Assembly: GCA_046328505.1 (NCBI GenBank)
Contig: JAXLWL010000002.1
Location: forward strand, 620,001 to 684,000
Origin: JBDHWG01 sp046328505
Lineage (GTDB): Bacteria; Chloroflexota; Anaerolineae; Epilineales; JAHCIE01
DNA: 64,000 nt
Reading direction: 5' to 3'
Below are positions 23,842 through 32,700 of this stretch, piece by piece. The notes below the pieces were generated by a model that worked only from the letters and a program-made list of their open reading frames with translations, did not search any database and was not told the origin of the DNA. The translations under genes and the position numbers were made by a program. Positions within the stretch are counted from its first letter, which is position 1. Every line of letters begins with the position of its first letter.

Positions 23842-24693
23842 ATGAAAATCGGCATCAATACATTCGTGTGGGTCTCTCCCTTTGGCACTGCTGCCATTCC
23901 CTTGGTGCACAAGGTGAAGGACTTCGGGTTTGACGTCTTCGAGATGGCGTGCGAGGAGCCGAGCGGCATCGATGTGAGCGCCGTCAAGGCGGCGCTCGAC
24001 GAGACCGACCTGGGAGCAGTTGTGTGTGGAGTGTTCGGGCCGGACCGCGACCTCAGCAGCGACGACAGTAGCGTGCGCGAGACCACCAAGGCCTACGTTC
24101 GCTGGATGATTGACACAGCCCAAACGCTCGGCGCGCCGGTCGTGTGCGGCCCGGCCTATTCATCGGTCGGCAAGGCCCGTCTCCTGCCGCCAGACGAACG
24201 CGCCGCCGAACGCCGGCGCGCCGCCGACAGCCTGCGCGAGATGGGCGACTACGCGGCGGATCATGGCGTGCGCCTGGCCCTGGAGCCGCTGAACCGCTTC
24301 GAGGTCGACATGATTAACACGGTCGACCAGGGCCTCGCGCTCCTTGACGAGATCGGCAGCCCGGCCGTGGGCCTCCATCTCGACACATTCCACATGCACA
24401 TCGAAGAGAAGAACGTCGAGCAGGCCATCAGCCGGGCCGGAAACAAGCTGTTCCACTTTCACGCCTGCGAGAACGACCGCGGAATCCCAGGCACCGGCCA
24501 GGTTGACTGGGACGGCGTGGTTCGCGGCCTGACGGCGGTCGACTATGACGGGGTCGTGGCGATCGAGGCATTCACACCGGCCCTCGAGGCGATTGCGCGC
24601 GCCGTCTGTCTCTGGCGGCCCGTCGCACCGGACCAGGACACGCTGGCGCGGCAGGGCCTTGCGTTCCTGCGTGACGTGCTACCGGCGAGATAG
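23842..24693 (+). CDS. TIM-barrel sugar 3-epimerase-like protein (tagatose/psicose epimerase group)
   Basis: A 283-residue protein, fourth xylose-isomerase-like TIM barrel of the cluster and the one closest to ketose 3-epimerases. It opens KIGINTFVWVSPF. Metal ligands are Glu in LALEPLNRFEVD, Asp in LHLDTFHMHIEE, His in FHFHACENDRG and Glu in VAIEAF. The ENDRGIPGTGQVDW segment is characteristic of D-tagatose/D-psicose 3-epimerases and related L-ribulose 3-epimerases. GAGG is about eight bases before the ATG. It would interconvert ketoses ahead of the kinase. Confidence 0.87.
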   Translation: MKIGINTFVWVSPFGTAAIPLVHKVKDFGFDVFEMACEEPSGIDVSAVKAALDETDLGAVVCGVFGPDRDLSSDDSSVRETTKAYVRWMIDTAQTLGAPVVCGPAYSSVGKARLLPPDERAAERRRAADSLREMGDYAADHGVRLALEPLNRFEVDMINTVDQGLALLDEIGSPAVGLHLDTFHMHIEEKNVEQAISRAGNKLFHFHACENDRGIPGTGQVDWDGVVRGLTAVDYDGVVAIEAFTPALEAIARAVCLWRPVAPDQDTLARQGLAFLRDVLPAR

Positions 24694-24699
24694 TGACCG

Positions 24700-25602
24700 A
24701 TGAGCGACAAGATACCTGTTCTCCTGGACACAGACATCGGCTCCGACATCGACGACGCGGTGTGTCTGGCGTATCTGCTGCGGCATCCGCGTTGCGAGTT
24801 GGTCGGTATCACAACGGTCAGCGGGGACACGGTGCGGCGCGCGGCCCTGGCCGAGGTCGTCTGTCGGGCGGCCGGGCGGGAGGACGTGCCGATTCACGCG
24901 GGAGCGCCCGGCCCACTTCTCCTCGGCCCGGGCCAGCCGCGCGTCCCTCAATACGAGGCCATCCGCGAGCGTTCCCATCGAACGAATTACGCGCCAGGCG
25001 CGGCCCTGGAGTTCATGCGCCAGGCCATCTATGCGCGGCCGCATGAGATTACGCTGCTGGGGATTGGCCCCCTCACCAACCTGGCCCTGCTCTTCGCGAG
25101 CGATCCGGCGATCCTCTCGCTGCTCAAGGAGCTGGTGTTGATGTGCGGGGTGTTTACGGCCGGGAATGGGCACGCGCCCGGCGCCACCGAGTGGAACGCG
25201 ATCGTGGATCCGTTGGCGACGGCTATGGTCTTTCGGGCGCGGCCACCGCGCTTCACATGTGTGGGTCTGGAAGTCACGACGCGGTGCCGGCTGCCGGCCG
25301 ACGAATGCCGGGAGCGTTTCACGCGCGCCGGCGGACCACTCAGTATCGTCGCCGACATGGCTGAGGTCTGGTTTCGCGGTGAACCCCAGATTACGTTCCA
25401 TGATCCGCTGGCCGCCGCGACCGTGTTCGAGCCGGACTTGTGTCAGTATGCGGAAGGCGAGGTCGACGTGGGAACGCAGAGTTCGTTCCTGGCGGGGCTA
25501 ACGCGGTTTACCGCCTCGCCCGAGCGGAGTCCGCAGCGGATCGCCGTCACGGTGGACGCGCCGCGCTTCTTCGCTCACTATTTCGAGGTGGTTGGCGGCT
25601 GA
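24700..25602 (+). CDS. inosine-uridine-preferring nucleoside hydrolase family protein
   Basis: A 300-residue N-ribohydrolase. The calcium-binding signature DTDIGSDIDDAV is at residues 10-21. GATEWNAIVDPLA and the catalytic histidine in ITFHDPLAAA complete the active site. It would release ribose, or a ribose-like sugar, from a nucleoside. It is the last gene of the rightward cluster, six bases after the epimerase. Its presence suggests that the transported compound may be, or contain, a nucleoside or nucleoside-like glycoside, or that a released pentose is channelled into the cluster. Confidence 0.9.
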   Translation: MSDKIPVLLDTDIGSDIDDAVCLAYLLRHPRCELVGITTVSGDTVRRAALAEVVCRAAGREDVPIHAGAPGPLLLGPGQPRVPQYEAIRERSHRTNYAPGAALEFMRQAIYARPHEITLLGIGPLTNLALLFASDPAILSLLKELVLMCGVFTAGNGHAPGATEWNAIVDPLATAMVFRARPPRFTCVGLEVTTRCRLPADECRERFTRAGGPLSIVADMAEVWFRGEPQITFHDPLAAATVFEPDLCQYAEGEVDVGTQSSFLAGLTRFTASPERSPQRIAVTVDAPRFFAHYFEVVGG

Positions 25603-25655
25603 CGCGGCCACATTTCGCGGACTCTGCGACGTCACTCGCTCATACGAGGCAAGCT

Positions 25656-26351
25656 CTACGGGGCCGACGGTTCCTCCGCCGTCGGCTCTGGCGTTTCTGT
25701 GGGCGTGCGCGTTGGCCGCGGCGTGCGCGTCGCCCTCGGCGTCGGAGTCTCGGTTGGAGGCGGGGTTTCAGTGGGGGTTGGTGTCGGAGTCGTGCTGGCG
25801 GTCACAGAGGGCGAAGGTGTCGCGGTCGTGGTCTCGGTCGGCGCGGGCGAGGGCGTTACAGTTGTAGTCAGCGATGGGGTCGGTGTGGCGGTGTAGGGAG
25901 ACAGTCCAGGAACGTAGGCGGCGGCGCGAAGGGTTTCGACCGGTGGCAAGGTCGGCAGCACAGTAGCTCCGCTGCCTTCATATGAGGCAATTCCTGCCAG
26001 ACCCAGGAGGACCGCGAGCACAACGATCGCCACGAACCTGACGAGGCGTTTGAGGCGCCTGTGGTCCTGTGCGACGGCGCGCATGTCCTCGCGCCGCGCG
26101 GCGGCTGACGAGAGTGTTGGCAGGTCACTGACAAGATCGCTGCGGTGACGCCCAATCCACGCCAGTAGCTCATCCACGCGGCCATGGCGTTCCAGGTGAA
26201 TCAACATGTGGAGCACAAGCTGGGTATGGGTGCGGCGTTCCCCATCCGGGACCCCCAGATCGAATGCGATTCCCTGGATCTCGTCAAACGTGAATCTCTG
26301 ATTTAGAAGGTGCCGCAGCCTTTCTCTGTGTGAGACTTCTGTACTTACCAT
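25656..26351 (-). CDS. membrane protein with N-terminal death-like (effector-associated) domain and Thr/Pro-rich tail
   Basis: A 231-residue protein in three parts. Residues about 7-75 form a small all-helical domain (HRERLRHLLNQRFTFDEIQ, IAFDLGVPDG, LIHLERHGRVDELLAWI). This pattern is typical of bacterial effector-associated/death-like adaptor domains that recruit proteases, NTPases or TIR effectors. Residues 104-124 form one hydrophobic helix (VRFVAIVVLAVLLGLAGIA) preceded by basic residues, so the N-terminus should be cytoplasmic. Residues about 133-231 are almost only Thr, Pro, Ser and Glu, an extracellular spacer or wall-spanning stalk. ATG 26351 is preferred; the frame continues to 26381. 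It lies 150 bases downstream of the left SARP-like regulator on the same strand. No enzymatic domain is seen. Confidence 0.72.
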   Translation of the reverse strand: MVSTEVSHRERLRHLLNQRFTFDEIQGIAFDLGVPDGERRTHTQLVLHMLIHLERHGRVDELLAWIGRHRSDLVSDLPTLSSAAARREDMRAVAQDHRRLKRLVRFVAIVVLAVLLGLAGIASYEGSGATVLPTLPPVETLRAAAYVPGLSPYTATPTPSLTTTVTPSPAPTETTTATPSPSVTASTTPTPTPTETPPPTETPTPRATRTPRPTRTPTETPEPTAEEPSAP

Positions 26352-26501
26352 AGATTTGGCTCGCGGGGCCGTCAGACACAAAATCGCGTCTAACTATCTC
26401 TGCGAGGTCCTAAAATCTATGACGCAACCGGCGCTCGAAAGTAACGATGGCAAGACCTTCTCGTGTCTTTGCCCCGTCTTCGTTTAACGTTCGATACATT
26501 G

Positions 26502-29345
26502 CTAAGCTTTGCCGGGCTGAGTCGCCTGGTTGGGCGAACGCGTCTCAACCTCGGGAGCCGCATGCGCCAGCGCTATCTCTCCGTCCAGCGACAGCGCTCG
26601 TCCGGCTGCCCACGCCTTAGCAAAGTCCGCGTCTGGGAGCTTCGCCCGCAGGGCGTCCACCGTGGATGTGTAGGCCGGACACTCCACGGGTGGAATCGGC
26701 GTGTGGACGGCGTCCCGCAGAGCCTCCGCGGCGCCCAATAACTGCACGGCCCAGGAGAGGGCCGCCGGCCGTCGTTCAGTAGCGGCGACGGCCGCCAGGC
26801 CCTCCAGGCACGCGGCAATGTTCGCCTTGTTCCCGTACTCCTGACGAATATCGAGGCTCTCGAGCAGGCAGGCAGTGGCGCCGGCCGAGTCGCCCTGGCC
26901 GGCGCGGACACGGGCGAGAAGGGCGAGGTGGAAGGCAAGGAGCAGGGAGTCGCCAAGCGAGCGAGCCAGGCTAGTGCTCTCCGCGAAAAGGCTTGCTGCC
27001 CTTTCGAGGTCTCCGTCGTTCAGAGCCGCTTCGCCCAACGACGCCGTGACCACTGCGACGAGCCAGCCATCCTTTGCCTGCTGCGCGACTTGCAGCGCCT
27101 CTGCCCATAGCGCCTTTGCCGATTCGCGCTCGCCGCGCTCGTAGCGGCGCCAGCCGAGATCGCTGGCCGTTAAGGCCAGGAGGCCAAGGTCGCCACCTTC
27201 TCGGGCCAGTGGCAGCGCCTGCTCCAGCAGCCGCCACGCCTCGTCAATGTCTCCCTGGGCGTGCGAAATGCGCGAGGCGCCAAAGAGCGCCTTCGCCCGC
27301 GCCACCGCCGAGCTATCACGCGCGGCCACCAGCACCCTTGTCAACCATGTCTCCGCCTCTTCGTAGTAGCAGCGCTCGAACCAGAATCGCCACAGCGCTC
27401 CGGCCAGGCGCAATGCGGCGTCCGGATTGTGCTCGAGTCCCCAGACGAGAGCATGGCGAATATTGTCGTGTTCCACTGAGACGCGCTTCCACCAAGTCGC
27501 CTGGTTGGCGCCGATGAGCTGCGTTTCACTCTCTTCCGCGAGCGCGACATAAAAGTCTAAATAGCGCGACATGAGCGCGTCGTAGCTTTCGGCTCGCTCC
27601 AGCTTGTCCAACGCGTATTGGCGAACGAGAGTGTGCATGTCGAAGCGTACTCCCAGCTCACCTTCACTTTCGCGCTTCGTGAGGAGTGATTTGGCGCCGA
27701 GGGCTGTCAGCATCCTGGCGGATGCGCCCGCGACCTGGTGCGCCGCCGTCCGGTCGAAGCCACCGGCGAAAACCGCCAGCCCTGTGAGGGCTACCCGTTC
27801 GTCTGCCGTCAGCAGACTCCAGGAATGCTCGAAGACGGCGCGCAAGCTGCGGTGGGCCGGTGGAATATCGCGCATGGTCGTTGAGATGGCATCCAGGTCG
27901 CGCGTGATCTCGACCGCTAAGTCCTGGCACGACTCGGTTCCCACCAGCGAGGCCGCCAGCTCGATTCCCAGCGGCAACCCCCGCAATGTCCGGCAGATTC
28001 GATAAATGGCCGGGAGATTGGCCGCCGATGGCTGGAATCGCCGCTGTGCTCGCTGCGCTCCCTGAACAAAGAGTCGGACCGACGCATACTCAGCCGCCCC
28101 CGGATCGTCTTCCGTCGGGAACGGCAGGCCGTCCACGTCGAAAACCTGCTCTGCGTGCAGGTGCAACGCCGCGCGCGACGTGACGAGAATCTTCACACCG
28201 ACGGCAGCGCGCAGAATGTCGATGATCAGGTCTACGGCGGCGAGATGCTGCTCGAAGCCGTCCAGTATGAGGAGCAGTGCTTTGTCGCGCAGATAGCCCA
28301 GAAGTTGAGCGCGTGGGTCCGTTGGGCCCTCAAAACGTAGGTCCAACGCGGCTGCGATAGCGAATACGACGAACTCCGGCCCTGTGGCTGACTCCAGGGG
28401 GGCCAGATAGGCGCCGTGCGCATATCGCTGCCACAATCGGTGGCCCGTCTCCAGCGCTAGGCGGCTCTTGCCCATGCCGCCTAGACCCATGACTGTGACC
28501 AGGCGGTTGGGCGACGCTGGATCGAGCAGCCTCACGAGCTCGTCTAGCTCCGGCTCCCTTCCGATGAAGGGCGTCAGTGGAGCAGGTAGATTGTGCGAGG
28601 TGGCCGACACGACCTTCGGGCCGATCTCGCCGGCTATAATCTGGTCACGTAGCCCTCGGGTTTCGCTTGTCGGCTCGACCTGCAGCTCCTCGGCCAGAAC
28701 TCGACGGCACGCATCGTAGGCCGCCAGCGCCGCATTGCGCTCCCCGTTCAGCGCCAGAAGGCGCATCAGGGCGCGGTGCCCTTCCTCTCGCCACGGGTCG
28801 AGCGCGACGAGGCGCTCGGCAATGGCTATGCCGCGGGTCAGGTCGTTCTCCTGCTCGCGGTAGTCGATCAGGCGCTCGATCATCTCTCCGCAGCGTTGCC
28901 GCCAATGCTCGCGCTCGACAATCAGCCATGTCTCGAACTCAGGGCAGGAGTCGAGCGACAGGTCGGCGAGGAGGTCTCCGCGCATGAGCTCAACCGCCGC
29001 CGCGAGGGCGTCCGCCGTCCCTTCAGCGCGAAGCTGCTCCGCGGCCGAGATATCATCCCACGTATTGGGGCCGGGCGTGTATCGTACCGTGTGGCGGTCT
29101 ACTTCGAGCCAAGCTGGTAGGCACGCGCCTATGTTGGACAGAACGCGGCGTAGATTGTGCCGGCCGCGCTCCTCAGTCATATCACCCCAGAACATGTCGA
29201 CAAGGTGTGGCCGAGAGATTCGTTCGCGACGGGCGACGAGGTAACACAGAAGGGCGAGCGCCTTCCGCGATTCCAGGCCAGGGGTTGTGTTGTCGTCGCG
29301 CTCAAGTCGGACCGGTCCAAACATGAACAGACGACTCGAGGGCAT
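26502..29345 (-). CDS. SARP/AfsR-like transcriptional regulator: DNA-binding, BTAD, ATPase and TPR domains
   Basis: A 947-residue multidomain regulator. The N-terminus (SSRLFMFGPVRLERD, then RKALALLCYLVARRERISR) is the OmpR-like winged helix found in SARPs. It is followed by a bacterial transcriptional activation domain to about residue 250 (YREQENDLTRGIAIAERL, EEGHRALMRLLALNGERNAAL). An AAA/NB-ARC-type ATPase starts at FIGREPELDELVRLL, with Walker A GLGGMGKS near residue 290 and LLILDGFEQHL as Walker B. The last 350 residues are helical TPR-like repeats. The ATG at 29345 follows GGAGG by eight bases; the frame is open 64 codons further upstream without domain content. It diverges from the small-protein/giant-protein pair, and the intervening DNA carries SARP-type direct repeats. 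Confidence 0.92.
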   Translation of the reverse strand: MPSSRLFMFGPVRLERDDNTTPGLESRKALALLCYLVARRERISRPHLVDMFWGDMTEERGRHNLRRVLSNIGACLPAWLEVDRHTVRYTPGPNTWDDISAAEQLRAEGTADALAAAVELMRGDLLADLSLDSCPEFETWLIVEREHWRQRCGEMIERLIDYREQENDLTRGIAIAERLVALDPWREEGHRALMRLLALNGERNAALAAYDACRRVLAEELQVEPTSETRGLRDQIIAGEIGPKVVSATSHNLPAPLTPFIGREPELDELVRLLDPASPNRLVTVMGLGGMGKSRLALETGHRLWQRYAHGAYLAPLESATGPEFVVFAIAAALDLRFEGPTDPRAQLLGYLRDKALLLILDGFEQHLAAVDLIIDILRAAVGVKILVTSRAALHLHAEQVFDVDGLPFPTEDDPGAAEYASVRLFVQGAQRAQRRFQPSAANLPAIYRICRTLRGLPLGIELAASLVGTESCQDLAVEITRDLDAISTTMRDIPPAHRSLRAVFEHSWSLLTADERVALTGLAVFAGGFDRTAAHQVAGASARMLTALGAKSLLTKRESEGELGVRFDMHTLVRQYALDKLERAESYDALMSRYLDFYVALAEESETQLIGANQATWWKRVSVEHDNIRHALVWGLEHNPDAALRLAGALWRFWFERCYYEEAETWLTRVLVAARDSSAVARAKALFGASRISHAQGDIDEAWRLLEQALPLAREGGDLGLLALTASDLGWRRYERGERESAKALWAEALQVAQQAKDGWLVAVVTASLGEAALNDGDLERAASLFAESTSLARSLGDSLLLAFHLALLARVRAGQGDSAGATACLLESLDIRQEYGNKANIAACLEGLAAVAATERRPAALSWAVQLLGAAEALRDAVHTPIPPVECPAYTSTVDALRAKLPDADFAKAWAAGRALSLDGEIALAHAAPEVETRSPNQATQPGKA

Positions 29346-29418
29346 AAGGAGGACCTCCACGACGGCTAGCCTGGGCGACTTGCCTGGCTGACCTCTAGGG
29401 CAACGGGACAAGGGGCGC

Positions 29419-29459
29419 CCGGACGAACTGGATGGCCAGTCCGGACGATTCCCGGACGA
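29419..29459 (+). repeat. three CCGGACGA direct repeats, probable SARP operator
   Basis: Identical octamers CCGGACGA occur at 29419-29426, 29441-29448 and 29452-29459, that is, 22 and 11 bases apart. Streptomyces SARPs are known to bind heptameric direct repeats with this one- or two-turn spacing just upstream of a -10 box. A -10-like TAGAGT at 29468-29473 follows eight bases after the last octamer and reads rightward toward 29526. The repeats sit in the gap between the SARP-like gene and the surface-protein genes. Confidence 0.6.
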
Positions 29460-29525
29460 TGGGGTAGTAGAGTCTAGCACACTCCGCGTGGGGTCGCAAG
29501 AGATTAGCGGAGCCAGGTGACGCCC

Positions 29526-29723
29526 ATGAAAAAGCACGAGGCTCTACCGCAATGCGCCTTTCTTATCCGCTGCTGGCAAGACGGCCACGCGTGCGGCGAT
29601 GACGCGTCCTCGTGGCGGTTCTCCGTGGAGGAGATAGGCCACGACCGTCGCCGCTTTGGCTTTGCGAGCCTCGACGATGTTGTCACATTTCTCGATCAGT
29701 GGCTGCAAGACGTCAGCAAGTGA
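29526..29723 (+). CDS. small conserved-type protein of unknown function
   Basis: A 65-residue soluble protein (from ATG 29526; GTG 29517 would add three residues and has GGAG at 29509-29512 close by). It reads CAFLIRCWQDGHACGDDASSWRFSVEEI and ends GFASLDDVVTFLDQWLQ. The pattern, a beta-hairpin-like WRFS stretch followed by an amphipathic helix with FxSLDDVVxFL, resembles small proteins found beside regulators in Chloroflexota, but the function is unknown. It lies 23 bases upstream of the giant surface-protein gene on the same strand and is probably co-transcribed with it. Confidence 0.6.
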   Translation: MKKHEALPQCAFLIRCWQDGHACGDDASSWRFSVEEIGHDRRRFGFASLDDVVTFLDQWLQDVSK

Positions 29724-29746
29724 AACCGGTGATCAGGAGAATTCTC

Positions 29747-32700
29747 ATGCCGCGCATGTCTCGCCTCGTGTTTAGCTCGATCGTCTCGCTGGCCGTGTTG
29801 GCCCTGTCGGCGCTTGTACTCTTCGTGCCGGCAGCCGTCGCGGGACACCTTGACTGGCGCATTCCATTCGTGGGCTCAAGTGCGGAGCACGAGGTTGCTA
29901 GTGTATGGCAGCGTGCGCAGGCTTTGGGCGACTATCGATTCCGGACGGACGTGGTGCAGACAACACACCCCGCGCCCGCCCTGGCCAACGTGGGGCGTAG
30001 CAGCCACGAGGATACCTTGCACCTCGACGGGCAGGTACACGCGGTCGACCAGCGCGTAGATATGCGGCTGTGGCAGGGAACCGCCTGGGATGACAGCGAC
30101 GGCGTCGAGATGCGCATTGAGGGCGACAAAGCCTTCGGGCGCCAGCCGAACGGCGAATGGAGACAGGTAGACAACTTCGCAGACGCCTTCGCACCGAGCC
30201 AAGATTTCATGGCTTATCTGGCGGGCGCGAAGAACGTGGTGGCGGTCGCCGCCGAGACTCGCTCACTTCCGACAGGCCCTGTCACGTTCACTCGCTATAC
30301 CTTCGACGTAGATGGTCCATCTCTCGCGGAGTATATGCGCGAGCGCCTGGAGGATAGCCTGCGTGCGAAGGGCAAGCTGCCGATGGGGATGAGTCTGGAC
30401 ACATCGGCCCAGTACCGCTCCGTCACCGGTAGCGGCGAGGTCTGGATTAGCGACAACGGGTTGCCGCTGCGCCTCACGCTCGGTCTCGCTTACCCCGAGG
30501 CTGAGAACGGCGACCGCGTCGACGCCCGCGTTCAGACCGACTTCTCGGATTTCCCAGTCTCGGCCGGTAGGGTTCTCTTCGGTGTGTCGTTGCCGATTTG
30601 GCTCACGCCCTTGCTTACTTCTGTCGCACTTCCTCGGACAGTGACCGATGGGCTTGGTTTTGCCCTCGAACTGATTCTCACCACTGCGGTTGTCGCCGGG
30701 ACCTGGATTGTCGTCCGCCGCGCGCGTTCAAGAGCTGTCTACGTGGCTCTTTCGGGCCTGGTGATTCTGTCGATGTTGGCGGTGCCGCTCGTTCAGGCGC
30801 GACAGGCGCAAGCGTTTGGCGAGATAGTGGCTGAGCAGCAGAGTAAAGCCGCGACCGAGACCCGCCAGGCGGCAGACCAGACGCCTGCCGAGCCGGCCCG
30901 CGACCCACATCGCGATCCCCTGGCCGACGCGAGTCTATCCGCGCCAGCACAATCGTCTGCGCCAGGCGCCAGTTTTCAGGCGCAGGCGACGCCCACCCCG
31001 AGTGCCGTGTGCGCCGACCCCAACAGCGACGCTGACGCCGACGGGCTGACGTGCGCGCAGGAGGTTCGCCTCGGTACGGATCCGAACAACCCTGACACAG
31101 ATGGCGACGGCATTCCCGATGGCGTCGAGGTGCGCGGCTTCGACTTTGGCGGCCGCCACTGGTATCTCGATCCCCTCTCGCCTGATACGGACCGCGACGG
31201 TTTGCTGGACGGCGTCGAATGCCCGGATCTGGCCCTGGACGCGGCCAACGGGCGGACGGCGTTGAGCCTGTTCCAGGCTTTGGCCGGTCCGAACCCACCC
31301 GCCTGCCGGGCGACTCAGAGCACCACCACGCCGGATGTATTCAACCGCGACAGCGACGGTGACGGCGTACCGGATAGTATTGACCTCTCTCCGACGCGCG
31401 CCCTCGGTACGGCGACGCCCTATAGCGACACGCACCCTCTTGTCTTCAACGTCGGACACGTAGGGACTGATTCTCAGGGCCAGGCCTGGCCTCTGCTAGT
31501 CGACTTCCAGCTTCGCCCAACGAACCCCGACCACCTGGGCTTCGCTCTCAGCGTGCTCGACTGGCCGGCCAACGACACTGAAGGCCAGGTACAGCGCGTC
31601 AAAGACACGACATTTGCCGATCATCTGACCCCGCAGCAGGTCGCGGCCGATCCCAACAGCCGAAATGGCGACATGCGCCTCATTCCCATGCTCGAGCTGC
31701 GCATGGCCAGCGACGGCATGGCGCTGCCGCTCACGACGACCCTGCAGACGAGCATCGCCCTGACGCGTGACATAAGCGGTACGCTCAACCTGGCCCAGGA
31801 TGGCGCTGCCGTCCGCCTGACGGTAGACCTCGCGTCTCCCGGCGATACCTACGATGTGACGCTGCACCAGGGGCAGTGTTTTGGATACGACCCGACTCCG
31901 TTGGCGACGTGGCCGGGGATACACGGCGGGCAGAGCGTGACCATCCCTCACTATGGGCTGTTCGAGCTGGCCGATGGACAGCACTCGATTCGGCTGAGCA
32001 AGGGAGGGCGCACAGCGTGCGCCACCCTCAGTGCTATTCCCCACGGGACCTTCACCGACAAGATGGTAGACCAGGCGGCGCTCGCGCCCTACGGCGTCAG
32101 CGTGCGTGACCTGGACAGCCAGGGCAACCTGGCTGCCTATGTTCCCTTGAATACCGTCAATGACCCGGCCGGTGGCGGGCGGGTCGCGCTCGCGGGGCGC
32201 ATGTTCTACCGCCCGTTCGACCCGACGCGGTTCTCGGACAATCAGGTGCGCGTCGTGTGGCTGGTGCAGATGCTCACGGATCAGTGCAATGCCACCGGCT
32301 TCACGCCAAGCAGTGAAGCGACGCGCTACGACGAGCTGACCACCTGGTGCGCCAAGCCGGAGCACCGTATCGAGGAGACTCAGATCGTTCAGACCTACCC
32401 CGAAAGCTGGTACCTGACCGGGCTGACGGCGCGCGAAGACCACGGCTTGCAGGTGGCCGTGGCGCTCCAGGACCCGGCACAAGTGTCGAACGCGAGTATC
32501 AAGAACGACCAGCTTCTCTGGGTGTTGGCCGACCATCTGGACAAGTCGAGCCTGAGTGTTGCCGATGTGAAGGGGCGTTTCGACAACGCCAGCAACACGG
32601 CAGTGGACGAGACATCGCGGTGGGCCTTGCCCCAGACCGCGTTCCGGGTCTACTCGTTCAACTACCCACAGCAGGACTACATCACCGACGTCATGATGCG

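Noticed and set aside
25664..25688. GCCGACGG/CCGTCGGC hairpin as terminator for the sugar cluster
   Set aside because: It lies within the coding 3' end of the convergent gene and lacks a clear T-run; it may contribute to termination but support is weak.
25690..25890. G-rich repetitive stretch on the plus strand (GTCGG/GTGGG pattern), possible G-quadruplex or microsatellite
   Set aside because: It is explained by the Thr/Pro codons of the minus-strand stalk region; no independent evidence for a structural role.
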